64,000 nucleotides of DNA from Ryuthela nishihirai (lineage: Eukaryota; Arthropoda; Arachnida; Araneae; Heptathelidae). Positions 34,060 through 46,836 of the stretch are shown piece by piece (positions within the stretch are counted from its first letter, which is position 1; each line of letters starts with the position of its first letter). The notes beneath the pieces are model-generated. The model was not told the DNA's origin. It ran no database searches and saw only the letters and a list, made by a program, of their open reading frames with translations. The stretch is from NCBI GenBank assembly GCA_038380435.1, contig JAWZYU010000019.1, forward strand, positions 22,345,801 to 22,409,800, written 5' to 3'. A program made the position numbers and the translations under genes.

Positions 34060-35152
34060 GAGAGGTGGTGAAATGGAAACAACATGGCAAAATCTAAAGG
34101 GAATTCGAAGCCACTTGATAAAATGCAATTTTTAGGATAGTATTTTTGGATTCTTTGTAAAATTAAGGAGAGTTGGCAAAATTCGAAGTGACGTGATAAA
34201 ATTCAGGTGAGATGTAGAAATTGGGATTTTTTTCCTCTTAAATTATGGCAAGTTACCTAAATTTAGGGGAGTTGGAAAAATTGGGATTGTTTTTGTACAA
34301 TTAAGGAGAGTTAGCAATATCGAGGGGAGTTGACAAAATTCGAAGCCATTTGGTAAAATACAGGCGAGTTGTGAAAATTGGAATGGAATTTTTTAAATTA
34401 CGGACAGTTGTCAAAATTGAGACAACGTGGCAAAATCTAGGGAAGTTGGCCAAATCTAGATAACTTGACAAAATTCGAAGTGACTGTAAAATTCAAGTGA
34501 GATGTAAAAATTTGGATTTTGTGCTATAAAATTATGGGCAGTTGGCAAAATCTAGGGAAGTTAGCGAAGTTCAAAGAGACTTGGTATAATGCAGGAGAGT
34601 TGTGAAAATTGGGATTGTTTTTGGGCAATTTAGGGGAGTTGGTAAAATCGAGGGGAGTTGATAAAATTCGAAACCACTTGGTAAAATATAGGTACGATAG
34701 AGAAGGGATAGAGAATTGGGATTGGTTTTGTGAAATTAAGGAGAGTTGGTGAAATCGAGGCGACATGGCAAAATCGAGGCAACTTGGCAAAATCTAGGGC
34801 AGTTGGCCAAAAGCAGGTGAGACGTGAAAATTTTATTGGTTTTCTGAAATTAAGGAGAGTTGGAAAAATCGGCAAACTTTGTGAAATCATGTGTAGATTG
34901 CGAAATTCGAATTGACCTGGCAAAATTAAGGTGAAATGCAAAAATGGATGTTTTTTTTATAAAATTTTGGCGAAGTTGCTACGTCTAGGGAAATTTTGAG
35001 GAGATGCGAGCCTCCTCCCAGAACCCCCCCCCCCACCCACACACACACTGAACGAAATTCTGGTACTAATTTATCAGTTGGCAAAATTTTAATATCCGAG
35101 TTGGAAAATTTCCAATCTCCCCCCCAACCATAGTCTCTTCGCTACGCCCCTG
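34060..35152 (+). mobile_element. hAT-like non-autonomous element, copy 3 (left end missing)
   Basis: Same GTTGGCAAAATC array and right end CTTCGCTACGCCCCTG at 35152, with a C-run (35024-35033) as in copy 1. No left terminus is visible, so the left boundary is where the repeat begins. ORFs rich in Phe, Leu, Pro and Asn on the minus strand are translations of the array. Confidence 0.8.
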
Positions 35153-35292
35153 TATTCCTAGTAACTTTTTTCGTCACTATGCGCAGTACAACACGTCCCA
35201 AAAGTTTGACCTGATCTTTTAAAAACATCTTGTATATCGAAACGTTATCTGAAAACTGAAATAAAATTCTATGACGTTCATGTTAATCTTAC

Positions 35293-35574
35293 CTTTTGTT
35301 GTGAGAAGGATGCTAGCATGGAAAAGGCTTGGTCCTATATCGTTAACAGCAATAACATATATTGTATAATTCGTTGCAGGCTCAAGGTTTATAATCTTGT
35401 CCTCTGCTTCAGAAGCGATGCTGGCGTGTACATACCTGCTACCTTTAAACACGTTGATCCTATAATGGTTTATTATGCCATACGTTTCAGAACACTTCGG
35501 AGGTTTCCAGCTAATGTAGATCTCCGATGAAGTAATATCAGTAGACGTCAGGTTTATTGGATGCCCAACTGGAA
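35293..35574 (-). CDS. RPTP exon: complete membrane-proximal FN3 domain
   Basis: The acceptor is aatttgtcag and the donor is AAAG|GTAAGA. The exon has 282 bp (TT + 93 codons + G), a single FN3 domain between phase-1 introns. It reads TSTDITSSEIYISWKPPKC (B strand Trp followed by PP), ETYGIINHYRINVF (C strand), IINLEPATNYTIYVIAVNDI (the strongly conserved L-x-P-x-T-x-Y-x-I-x-V-x-A-x-N signature) and SILLTTKG. The G carried over joins GA of the transmembrane exon to give Gly, so this domain sits next to the membrane. Confidence 0.94.
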
Positions 35575-36712
35575 CTGACAAATTATTCACATTTAGATAT
35601 GTTGATTATCAGTTTGCTTTTTATTTGAGAAAATTAAAGAAACTTCAATAAATCTAGGCACAGTTACATTTCTACAAAAGGTAAAATCCCATTATCACAC
35701 TAGAAAAATATTTCGTTTTATGCGTATCTATCGAAATTCCGGTTTTCTAAAATCGAAATTCATATGAATGAATTTAAAAAGGAAATGCCTCAAAGACTAA
35801 AAGAACTCGCATTTCTCCACATTTTTTTTCTGTTTAGTTTTAATTCGTGAAGTTTGCTACAATGTACAGTAAGTACTCGTTGTTGCTATTTCGTCAATTT
35901 GTCGTCTGTGTAGCCTTGTGTTTCGACGTATACATATTCATAGCATTTACAGGAAATTATTAATAAAATTGTCAGATGTACAATATGTAATAAAAAATCA
36001 GATTATATTGTGATAAATGGCACTTAAAATTTAATACTGATAAACCGTTATTTATATCATTTGTAAGATTTAAAGCTATTATCCCTCAAATAAATATTGT
36101 TATTGATGAAATTCTGTAACTTGATGTAGAACAGAATGAATATTTTAGGATAACTTTAAACTTCAAACTCAAATATAACTTGTTTGTACGTTTGTGTGTA
36201 ACTTTCATTGCATAATATTTAGTTTTCAAGTCAAACTTATTCAAATAAAGAAGGGGTCGTTAAAATATTTAATTTTATAGCTAAAAAAAGACTAAATAAA
36301 TAAGTATAATTTCTAAATGCTAAATAAGTAAAGTAAACGCGCAAATAAATAAATCCAATTACTAAATAATTAAGTAAATAAAAATCTACTTGCTAATTGC
36401 TAAATAAATGCAATTGCTGAATTGTAAACAAATGAAACCAATGAGTAAATAAATAAATGAAAATAAGTAATATCAAATAAAATAAGAGCAATGTGAATGC
36501 ATCTACCTGTACATACCTATACTGTATAGTGCATACAATGCAAGGTAAATCGATCCCGTTGTTCGTCATTTCTTTATTATTAGTGGTTTTCAAGAGCTTA
36601 ATGAACAACGAAGGTTTACGGTTTTGCTTAACTTGGTAACATTGCTTCAAATTCACGTGTTGAATACACATCTATTTGTAATCAGACGCTGAAGTGTAGC
36701 CATGAACTATTG
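35575..36712. other. AT-rich intron, nothing recognised
   Basis: Runs of TAAATAAATAA-like sequence at 36285-36450. No coding pattern. Confidence 0.5.
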
Positions 36713-36904
36713 TACAGTCGCTCAAAAAGTATCCGAACACTATGGTTGATTACAGAATTCAGAAAAAATATCTGGGAAAGATATTTTTAGAAATTAGGGA
36801 TCTGGCAACCTTCGTTATTAATTTCTAAAAAATAGTCGTTGCCAGATATTTTTCTGAATTCTGTAATCAACCATAGTGTTCGGATACTTTTTTGAGCGAC
36901 TGTA
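36713..36904. mobile_element. MITE A copy 3
   Basis: TACAGTCGCTCAAAAAGTAT ... inverse to TGTA at 36904. Shortest copy; the centre GGCAACCTTCGTTATT has lost part of the palindrome. Confidence 0.92.
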
Positions 36905-37440
36905 CCTTCCCTCCTAAATATGTCAATGGACACAAGTTAATGATTCACCTATAAAAAGGGAAAACGTATCAAAAAATGTCTAAACCTTGACAATCACACT
37001 CCACCACCTAACTACGATATTTCTCTTATTAAGAGATTGTTTACTAGTAGAAATAATTGAATGAATTTTCAATTTCGAGATCAGAAATGAATTTTATAAG
37101 ATTCATTAGGGACACAAGGGAAGAAGTAAGAAATGGAGTGATAAAGATGTGGTTGCTCCTCACAGAGAAGTTTCAATCAATCAAGCAGCACAAACAATAG
37201 AGGATAAATCCAAACCTCTTTTACCCAAAGTGAGCTGGGACATTTTCCTTCTACGAATCTTAGAAATGACAAGGAATATAAACATTACCAATATTTTATT
37301 TACATCGTCTCAATCACAGGACAAACAAGTATGAAGCTCACGATTACTTTTTTTTGTGTAGTGCCTAGAACACGTTTTTTTTTTCTTTTTCGTTCTTTTC
37401 TGTAATTTGTTATGTTGAGATGTTTTACATCTGAACAGCA

Positions 37441-37710
37441 TTTTTTTTCACACAATGGGCTAAATGCCCACGTTACAAGAACCCTAATGGCTGAGAGAGA
37501 GTTGAGGGAAGTAAGACCCACCAGACAGCTGTTAGGAGACAGATGATAGCCTCCAAACAAGGGCATCAAGTGGGTTCTTTAACGTGCACAGAGTATATGA
37601 CGCTCCTGCACGGAAATGAAGGCCTTACCATTTCAACGGGGTTCTCAGGCACATTCGAGAGTCTAACATGAGAACATCAGGTTACGTGCGTGGCGATTTA
37701 CCCATCCCAA
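37441..37710 (-). repeat. SINE family A, diverged
   Basis: CACACAATGGGCTAAATGCC, GACAGCTGTTAGGAGACAGA and GTTCTTTAACGTGCACAGAG; the head is nearly lost. Confidence 0.85.
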
Positions 37711-38773
37711 GATAGAACAATGAATGGACGAGGGTCTAGCAATAGTCAAGGGAAGGCTTAGAAAGGAAACTCTCAGTGGACGAAGTGCGCGATAGTTAAA
37801 ACCACGGAAAAAACGAAATGCTTTTCTCTACAAGGCAGAAGTTGAGTGATTCCAACAAATCCTGAAAGAGTTTGCAATTAGGATCTCAGGTGACGAAACT
37901 AGATAACCTCATGAAAACTACATTTCTCTGAGAAAGGTGTAAACAAATAAAGATTGCGCTAGGTTCGCAAGATTTAGAGTCTCTTTGCCTAACACTTGCT
38001 TGGATTGGAATTCTGTATTATAGATGAGACCGCCCACCCCCTAACCATTTCAACAATTGTTGAACACGAGCCCGATTTAGGAGAAACATTTTTATGAAGC
38101 ATCACAAGACACATATACAGAAATGCATATCGTTAACCATTTATTTCATTATTATACAATATTATTAATTATAATCATATGGTGATAAAATTAAAATGTT
38201 AATGCTATTTAAATTTGCAAATATTAAAAATTCCAGAAACTGAAAATTATGGGTTAACAGCATTATAAAGGCAAAAAGTCATTCATTTATTCAAAAAAAA
38301 AGAAAAAGTAGAAAAAATCATTATCCACAAGATGCTACTTTTTAATTAATAAAGACTGATTTACAAGGTTGAAACAATAATAAAAAGTATATATATTTTA
38401 ATTATATTTTTTTCAAAATAACCAGAAATGTTTGAAATTGAAATTAATCTGGGCACGAGCCTGAAGTCGTCTGTGCTATTTTGAGCCTGAGCTCATCTCT
38501 ATTCTGTATAAAGAGGCCGGCTGATTGAGAAAACAGAAAATTACATAAATGGCGCAGTCATATTAGAATTGGGAAAAGTCCTTCAGAGATCTGGTTGATT
38601 AGCGTTAGGATAAGGAACACTCTAATACAGATCTGGCGCAGTCATGTTAGGATAAGAAAGGATCCCTTACATAACTGAAGGAGTAGTATCACCATAAAGC
38701 CTTTTGCAATATTTATCAACGTAAAGGTCCCTATTTCGATCCCGGGTTCCAACATTCATCTAATATTGTCTAA
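37711..38773. other. Intronic sequence, no gene recognised
   Basis: No ORF over 60 codons and no family match. Confidence 0.5.
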
Positions 38774-38955
38774 AGTTGCCGAGTGGTTAGCGTGTTTGAC
38801 TACTGATTAAAGGGGCCTGGGTTCGAGTCCCTGGTAAGGCATTGATATTTGTGTTGTCTTTCTGCTGAGGTCCCGCCATCTTCACAGACCTACTACTATG
38901 GCGTATAAACTGACAGGCCCCTGTCAGACTCATTGGCAAGCAGTTACTTGAGTGA
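38774..38955 (+). repeat. SINE family B, well preserved
   Basis: GCCGAGTGGTTAGCGTGTTT then GACTACTGATTAAAGG, B box GGTTCGAGTCCC. The anticodon region resembles tRNA-Ser(GCT) (TTTGACTGCTAATCAAAGG), so a Ser origin is likely. Body TTTCTGCTGAGGTCCCGCCA. Confidence 0.9.
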
Positions 38956-39444
38956 GCATTTATTATTATTTTTTAATTATTTTTGCAATATATCTTCCTT
39001 AGATGTCTCCGAACTCTTTGCTCTATCATGTCAATGTCTTTGTGCCATTCAATATTGGACTAATTTATCATTTGTATTAAAATTAATTGCTGAAAGCTTT
39101 AGGACCATTATTATTCTTATTTCATTCTGCCTTTTAAAAACTATCCCAATAATTCGGCATAATGAGTAGGAAGACAATTCCCTTAGAATTCGTCTCCTCA
39201 ACTGACCTAAGTTTGTCTTCAAAGCTGCTGGTCTCGAATGCTTGGGATCATGACGTGCTTTAGAACAATCTACAATATACACTGATTTGTATTGGATACG
39301 GGCAAAAGTAATCATCTCTTTTGAAATGATTATACTTTTCTTTTTGTTAATTGGACTATTTTCCTTTTTATTTTTCCGAAATAAAATAGAGGCTTGGGGA
39401 ATTTATTTTACACCGCTGTACATTTCATCAGCTTTGCATTATTT

Positions 39445-39810
39445 TTACCTCTGAGTAGCACTTTTTTTGCACACAATGGGCTAAATGGGCAGGTCACAAG
39501 GACCTCGAATGCTCAGAGAAGGTTGGGGAAGGGGATCCACTGGAGAGCTGTTAGGAGACAGAGGGTAACCTCCCACCAAGGCTATCCAGTGTGTTCTTTA
39601 ACGTGTGCAGGGTGTGGATCTCCCGCACACGGGGAAACGCTTAATGTCCCATCCGATGGACGGCAGTCTTTCCAAGACCATCGGTGTCTCCTACTGACCG
39701 TGGGCAGGGAGTTTTGCGGATATAAATCTCAAAGCCGACCCAGCTGCCCTCGAACATGGGAACTACAGATTACGCGTCTGGCACGCTACCGACTGACCCA
39801 CCCCCCGCCC
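39445..39810 (-). repeat. SINE family A, nearly complete
   Basis: TTTTACCTCTGAGTAGCACT through GACCGTGGGCAGGGAGTTTT to CTGGCACGCTACCGACTGAC and CCCCCCGCCC at the right. Confidence 0.94.
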
Positions 39811-39944
39811 TTTTGCAGCGTGCAGCAATTGTTGAGATTTATCTCAAAAGCGTTTCCTTAGTTGTTCCATTTTAATTTGGTCACTGTGTTTAATTCGCCT
39901 GATTTATGAGCACCCGACTATTTTCTCTGGGGTTATTTTAAGGA

Positions 39945-40145
39945 AGCCGTCCGTGGCCGAGTGATAGTGATTAGCACATTTGACCAGTGATCAAAAGGAC
40001 CTGGGTTCGAGCCCTGGTTAAGTCATGGATGTTTCTACTGTTTTTCTGCTGAGGTCCCGCCATCATCGCAGATCTTTTGCTATGGCGTATCAAATTAACA
40101 GGCTCCTGTCATACCTCAGTGGTAAGAAGCTGCTTGGAGGGTAAT
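39945..40145 (+). repeat. SINE family B
   Basis: CCGTCCGTGGCCGAGTGATA, GACCAGTGATCAAAAGGACC, B box GGTTCGAGCCCTGG, then TTTTTCTGCTGAGGTCCCGC. Confidence 0.9.
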
Positions 40146-40462
40146 TTCTTTATCTTAAGTTTATGATTTTGCGAACTTTGCAGAATTTAAAAAATAACAT
40201 CACACAGAAAATATACAGCATATCGTTTGAACGTTTGAGTAGAGTCATTAAAAGCGTCCTCGAAAGAACAATCGTTTTTGAACGCAGTGAAGGCGTCCAC
40301 TTATTTGATGTTGTTTCTCATACTTAATGCAATTAAATTTCCATGAATTCAAGAAGTTGATACCATTTATAGTTCATTTTTTATTGAGTTTTTCACGTTA
40401 TAAGCAAAACAAAAAAGTGATTACTTTTGCTCCACCCTTTTTACAAAACGTTTTGTACTCAC

Positions 40463-40771
40463 CAACTGCAGGTGTGGCTGCAATTATCCACTTCCACGGT
40501 CCTCTCTCTGTTATATTTGCCGCTACGGATATATTATATAGGGCAGCAGGAGAAAGCCCTGTTATATTCACACTTCGCTCATTGGACTTAGGATATATTG
40601 TATTTGAAACATTAGTTTTCGGACTTTCGCGGCAGTCATATGTCCAGTTGATGAATTTGTAGTTCACCTCATAGCTTGTGATGTTGCCATTGATAGGTGA
40701 AGGATTGGTCCAACTCACAATACCTGAACTGTTCGTTAAATTAGCAAGAACATTTAATAAAGCCGGTGGTC
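40463..40771 (-). CDS. RPTP exon: complete FN3 domain
   Basis: The acceptor is tttttgtttcag and the donor is GTTG|GTGAGT. The exon has 309 bp (GA + 102 codons + G) and encodes one whole FN3 domain between phase-1 introns, the classic FN3 module exon. Core residues visible: PPALLNVLANLTNSSGIVSW (B strand Trp), then PINGNITSYEVNYKF (loop and C strand), then ITGLSPAALYNISVAANITE (E-F, with L and Y) and PWKWIIAATPAV (G strand). There are about eight N-x-S/T sequons, as expected for a heavily glycosylated ectodomain. The opposite-strand ORF of similar length at this position is its shadow. Confidence 0.92.
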
Positions 40772-41734
40772 CTGAAACAAAAATTAAAGTAGAAAGGGGA
40801 TGATATTATAAAATCCAGATAATTAATATTAACGAAACATTTTAATTTACTTAATATGCTATTACTATCTGTCATTATTAAACAATGGCTGCATGATTAA
40901 CACTTCTTTAAAGTTATGTTTAATATTGATGTGATTAATATAAAACACATCAATATTATATAGTGCCTAGCACGTATAAAATGTAAAAACGTGTTTTTTA
41001 GTTCTAGGCACTAAAAAAACGTGTTCTAGGCATTATTTAATATTAATGTGAATTTATTAAAAATGTGATTTCGGTTTAAAAATTTATGCATTATTCAAGT
41101 GAAGAGAAATGTTATGTTTTATGTTGCGGATACAGGTTCGCAAGCTTTTCCAATCAGTCTACCTTCCCATTAACGGAAATTGTCACTTCCCACACCCAAA
41201 TTCTGTTATGACATCTGCTCTTATTATGCATTCAGATTTCATTTAATTGTGACCACTCCACCCCGTGGAGCTGATGTTGTCAAGATTAGTCGAGATTAAA
41301 ATTTTGTTTTCATTATTTCATATTTCATTTTGTTCACAATTCGTTTGTCAAGATTAGTTAATTCCGAAACTTTGCTGTTCAGATGAAAGAAATTCAATTC
41401 TTATCAACTAGGGAACATGATAAATGCATTACGAACTTAAAATAATGCCAATGAAATATTAGAGGGCAAAGATTTTAAGATGTTAGAAATTATTATCTTA
41501 AATTATACCAAGAGATTAATGAAATTGCTACTCAAATAAATGAAACAAATCTAAATGTATCAAATCAGAGGAGAATGAAAATCACTTGTGGTTTCACAGA
41601 CCATATGAGAGTAAAGGTTTACTATACAAATTAGTCTCAAATTTTAACTCTTCTCTCTAACAAAACCATCAAGGTCCCCTAAAGGGTGAAAAACTGGTAT
41701 GAAGAACATTTCAAGCTCTAGGTTCTGTTCTCAT
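40772..41734. other. Intronic sequence, short inverted repeats only
   Basis: TAGTGCCTAGCACGT... and GTGTTTTTTAGTTCTAGGCAC (40960-41035) form local inverted repeats; a similar TAGTGCCTAGAACACG is at 37358. No gene. Confidence 0.45.
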
Positions 41735-44700
41735 CATCATCATCATCCTCAAGCAGCCATGGGCTAAGAAGATCCAACCAGACCGTGCAATTTATTTCTC
41801 CAAGCATGTCTGTCCTGAGCTACATCTGCTACGTATGGCCACTGCACACCAATTCTAATAAGGTCCTGTTTGACATTATCTGCCCACCGCATCCTAGGTC
41901 TCACCCTCTTTCTGAGGCCTTTAGGCACACTGTTCATAACCCTATTCGTCAATCTATAATTATCCATATGGGCAACATGACCAAACCAACGAAGTCTCTC
42001 TCTGCACAATATGCTGCTTAAAGGAGGTTGCCGACTCCTTTGCTTAACCTCATCATTAGTTACAAAGTTGAACCACCTAAAGCCTAAGATACTGCGTAAG
42101 CATCTAGAATCAAACATCTGTTTCCTGTTATCATGTTTACAAAGTGTCCAAGTTTCACTACTATAACTAACCCTAGAAAGAACCAAACTATTATAAAGTC
42201 TAATTTTAGCCTTTAGGTGTATACACCTATTTCTCCACACTCTCCATAGATTCTTAAGAGTCCCTGCAGCAATCCCTAGTCGTCTGTTAATCTCATGCTA
42301 CACATCACCAGTTTTCGTTACATAGCTACCAAGATAATTAAACTGTGACATCTGCTCAAGACTGCAACCATTCAGATCAACTGAATCACAGCCTGCCTAA
42401 TCAATTTTCATCACTTTAGTTTTCCCTCTGTTTATAACAAAAACTACTCTACTCCCAATCTCATCAACAGCTCTAATAAAATAATTCATCTCATCAACAG
42501 CTCTAATAAAATACTTCATCTCATCAACATCATTTACCAAAAGGGCTGAATCATCAGCATAATCTAAATCAGAAATTTTCAGATCTCTAGACAATTTAAG
42601 ACCAAAACCTTTCCCTTGCAGTGAATTTCGCATAACGTAATCAATAACCAAACTAAAGAGAAAAGGAGACAAAATGCACCCTTGTCGAAAATAGAAGTAA
42701 TGCTAAACCAATTGCTACAAGCCTTACCAACTCTCACACACGACTCAGTGTTATTATAGAGAGCTTTCATTATGTTAACTAACTTGTCTGGTATTCCATA
42801 TAATTTCACAATCAACCACAAATTATGACGATCAACAGAGTCTATAGCCTTTTTGAAATCAACGAGGTTAGCAACCAAGGTTTCTGAAACTCTAAATATT
42901 TCTCAAGAATCTGCCTTAGTGAAAATATCTGATCCACACATCCCCTACCACTTCTGAATCCACATTGCTCATCACGCAATTGGCTTGTCAAGCATATTCT
43001 TAATTCTATTAAGCACAATCATGCAAAGAACTTTCCCTGGAACAGAGAGCAGGCTGACACCCCTATAGTTATCACAAGAACTGTTATCAGGGGCGTAGCG
43101 AAGGAGTATGGTAGGTGGGGGGGGGGGGGAGAAATCAAAATTTTTCCAACTCGAAATTGTAATTTTGCCAATTTACCAAACGTACTTAGATTTTCGCTCC
43201 GTGCGGGGAGGTTGAGGCGGTTTTCACAACTCTACAAATTTTTTGCCATTTGACTTCCAGTTTTGCCAGCTAGAGATAATTTCACTGAAAAAATCGCAAT
43301 ATTTACGTCTCGTGTGAACTGTAGTCCCAAAAAATGAACTGTAGTCCTGTCTCCTAAATTTGCCAAATCATTTTAAACTATTCAAACTCCCCAGGATTTC
43401 GCCAAGTTTTCTCGATCTTAGTCAAGTATCCTGAATTTCACAAACCCAATCCCACTTATCGCAACTCGCCCGTATTTTCCAAGTGGATTCGAATTTTGCC
43501 AACTCGCGTAATTTTACAGAAAAAATCGCAATTTTTACATCTTCCCTGAATTTGCCAAGTCACTTCGAATTTTATCATCTCTCCTTAATTGCACAAGAAA
43601 GGCACAATTTTCACAACTCCCTTGTATTTTACCAAGTGGCTTCGAATTTTGCCAACTCCCCTAGATTTTTCCAAGAGTTCTTGGTTTTTCCAACTCTCCT
43701 TAATTTCACAAAAACAATCCCAATTTTCACAAACCTCCCGTATTTTACCAAGTGGATTCGAATTTTGCCAACTGCCCTAGATTTTGCCAAGTGTCCTCGG
43801 TTTTCCCATTTTGCTACAATTTTACAGAAAAAAAATCCGCAATTTTACATCACACCTGATTTTTGCAAAGCCACTCTGAATTTTGCCAACTCTTCCAAGA
43901 TTGGTCAACTCTCCTAGATATTGCGAAGCTGCCTCGATTTCGCCAACACGCCATAATTTTACAGAAAAAAGATTGCAATTTTTACATCTCACCTAAATTT
44001 TGTCAACTCTCCATGATTTTGCCAAGTCACTCCGAATTTTGCCAACTGCCCCTAGTTTTCTCAACTATCCCTAGATTTTGCCAACTGCCCCTATATTTTG
44101 CCAACTGCCACCAATATTTTGCCAACTCCCTAAGTTTTGCCAACTGCCCCTAGATTTTGCCAATTGCCCCTATATTTTGCCAACTCCCTACGTTTTGCCA
44201 ACTGCCCCTAGATTTTGCCAACTCCCTAAGTTTTGCCAACTCTCCTAGATTTTGCCAACCCGCCATAATTTTACAGAAAAAAATCCAAATTTTCACATCT
44301 CACCTGAATTTTGCCAACTGCCCACGATTTTGCCAAGTCACTCCGAATTTTCCCAACTGTCCTTAGATTTTGCCAACTCCCTAAATTTTGCCAACTCGCC
44401 ATAATTTTACAGAAGAAAAAAACTAATTTTTCACCTCACCTCAATTTTGCCAACTCCTCACGTCAGCTGAATTTTGCCAAGTTACTCCGAATTTTGCCAA
44501 CTCCCCAAGATTTTAGCAAGTCACTCCGAATTTTGCCAACTCCCCAAGATTTCGCCAAGTTGTCCCGATTTTGCTAACTCACCTGTATTTTACTAAGTAT
44601 CTTCGAATTTTGGCAACTGCTCTAAATTTTGCCGTCTCTCCATTTTCCAAACTGCCCTATTTGCCAAGTTGCCTCGATTTTGACAACTCCCCTTAATTTT

Positions 44701-46100
44701 TGAAAAAAAAAATTAAAATTTTCACAACTCACCTAGATTTTACGAAGTCGCTTCGAATTTTGCCAACTCCGAGTTACTTTGGGGGGGATGTCCCCCCACT
44801 CCCCCATGGCTACGCCCTTGTCTGCGATCACCTTTTTTGAAAATAGGGATATTAATAGCTCTGGTAAAATCCTTAGGGACCATGCCTTTATCATAAAAGA
44901 TATTTAAAATTTCAGTCATCCAAGTGGTAACCGACACATTCCCAGCTCTAAGCATTTCCATAGTAATTTCATCTACCCCTTGGGATTCAGATTGCGTTAT
45001 AGGGCCAATATTAAAGCCAAAAATGCATCTATCATCATTGCAAACAATGGGAGTAGCACTACCCACATTGTTTAGAATATCATTGAAATGCTCAGCCCAC
45101 CTAGCCATGACAGAATCCTCACCTTCTATAACCTTACCTTGTTTATCCTTCAATCCCTGTATACCTGTCCGTTTTCTAGCACACAAAACATTAACTATAT
45201 GATACAACTCTCTGCTGTTGTGCTGTCTAACTGCTTTGTCAGCCAAGCCATCAAGCCAAAGATTCTTATCAGCAGCTAACTGATCCTTTACACGTTTATT
45301 AAGCTCTCTGTAATGCTCTCTATTAGGACTAGTAGGGTATTGATTAAGGATATTCCAGCAGTTCTTTCTTTCTGAAATAAGCTCAAGTGCCTTATCTCTC
45401 AAATAATTCTGTCTCCTCTGCTCCTTTTTTCCTAAACGAGTACTGTTAGTTTCCGAAAAAACCTGTTTAGAACGGTCCCATTCTTCCTCACCTTCAGTAG
45501 TAAGCAAACCATGACTGTCATAATGACTAAATAACCTATCATGGTAAGCTTTAGCTATAAATGGTTCTCTCAGAGCTTCAGAATTGAAAGTAATTTTTTA
45601 ACCTTAGCACAACACTTTATAAGTTTAAGTTACAAGACACTTTTAACAAGATAATGGTCAGATCCAGTTTCAGCTCCCCTATATGACCTGGTATTCCTAA
45701 CAGAACTAGCCCATTTGCTGTTAATTAATATGTAATCAATCATATTCTTATGCAGCCCATGTGGTGAACCCATGTGTACTTATGTATGTCGTGGTATTTG
45801 TAATAAGAGTTAGCTATTTTTAAACCAATAAGTTTACTTATCTGTAGGAGTCGTTGACAACTGTCATTGCAGCTACCAATACCAAAATGGCATATCACCT
45901 CTCCCCAAAGGTCACAGTCAGTACGTATTTTAGCATTGAAGTCACCAAGAACAAGGGTAATATCTTCTTTCTTGACAGAATTCAAAATATCCTGAAGTTG
46001 TCCGTAAAAACTGTCCTTCTCATCCTCATCGGCATCCTCAGTGGGGGCATAACAACGTTCTGCTCTGCCTTATGTCCTGTGTGAAAAAGGCGGACATCCT
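41735..46100 (-). pseudogene. RTE-clade LINE, long copy interrupted by hAT-like copy 2
   Basis: In order on the minus strand: endonuclease domain near 45985-45740 (TLVLGDFNAKI, WG, NSYYKYHD..YTW), linker and first RT motifs 45507-44830 (KDFTRAINIPIFKKGDR), hAT-like insertion 44820-43088, RT continuing (CDNYRGVSLLSVPGK near 43060; FKKAIDSVDRHNLWL; LDYADDSALL at the active site near 42560) and C-terminal block 42240-41764 (SRVSYSSETWTLCKHD, RERLRWFGHVAHMD). The tail is a repeating ATGATG (plus CATCAT, 41733-41750), characteristic of RTE elements. Several frame changes and a 27-bp internal duplication near 42460-42520. Not active. Confidence 0.92.
43088..44820 (-). mobile_element. hAT-like non-autonomous element, copy 2, inserted in the RTE LINE
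   Basis: Opposite orientation to copies 1 and 3. Ends CAGGGGCGTAGCGAAGG (43088) and CCATGGCTACGCCCTTG (44820). A G-run (43118-43128) lies at this end. The array unit is seen here as GATTTTGCCAACTCCC and variants, especially regular at 44030-44260. Flanks ACTGTTAT and TCTGCGAT match at 5 of 8, a weak target duplication. The RTE reading frame can be followed on both sides, which fixes the borders. Confidence 0.85.
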
Positions 46101-46139
46101 TTTCACCTAGGACATTCCAACATCTCTAACATGCATACC

Positions 46140-46615
46140 CAATGCATGTTAGAGAACACTCTTAGTAGCCTTGACAGGAAGTTTCTATCTGCCTTCTAAG
46201 AGTTGTCCAGGGATCTCCTTCCCCAAAATATCTCTGCAAAACTCCCCACCCTGCACACGCTGAGTAGGCGACACCGATGATGGCCTTGCAAAGGCCACTT
46301 TCTTATTAAGCCGTGACGCCGTGTGCGGTGTGCGAGAGACCATTAATAAACCGTGACGCCGTGTGCGAGAGCTTCAGAACACACTCTCGCACACGGCGTT
46401 AAGCCGTGACGCCGTGTGCGAGAGACCCATTCCCTGTGGAGGTTAAAGAACACGCTGGATGACTAGTTGGGAGGTACCACCTGGCTCTCAACAACTGTTC
46501 CATTGGGTTCCCTCCCCAACTTATTCTCAGCCTTCGGGGTCCTTGTGACCTAGCCTTTTAGTCCATTGTGTGCAACAAAGTGCCACTTAAAGGTAAAACA
46601 GCTCAACCTAGTCTT
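46140..46615 (+). repeat. SINE family A, rearranged with a local hairpin
   Basis: A partial body (46140-46235) is followed by a second body (46236-46615) in which CCGTGACGCCGTGTGCG is present three times. Confidence 0.8.
46357..46398. repeat. Perfect 15-bp hairpin inside the SINE
   Basis: CGCCGTGTGCGAGAG (46357-46371) and exact inverse (46384-46398), 12-base loop. Confidence 0.95.
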
Positions 46616-46836
46616 CCCCAAATTTCTCTGAGAATTTTATATTTTATCAGACTAATTTAACGTTTTGTGCACAAAAGTATCTTTGAGATATAAAATAACC
46701 CAACTTCTCAAAGCGACTTGACACCGACATTAATAAAATCGATTTTAAATCATAACGACGAATCATACGAGACATCGTGATTTCTCGTAGGTGTATTATT
46801 AGTAGGCCTACTATTAAAGAAAAATCTGATACTTAC

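Noticed and set aside
40327..40662. Plus-strand ORF of 111 codons
   Set aside because: Antisense to a clear FN3 exon; no motif of its own.
43483..44577. Overlapping plus ORFs rich in Phe, Asn, Pro and Leu that look like a repeat protein
   Set aside because: They are translations of the GTTGGCAAAATC array, occur in several frames, and the same array in copies 1 and 3 gives equivalent ORFs on the opposite strand.
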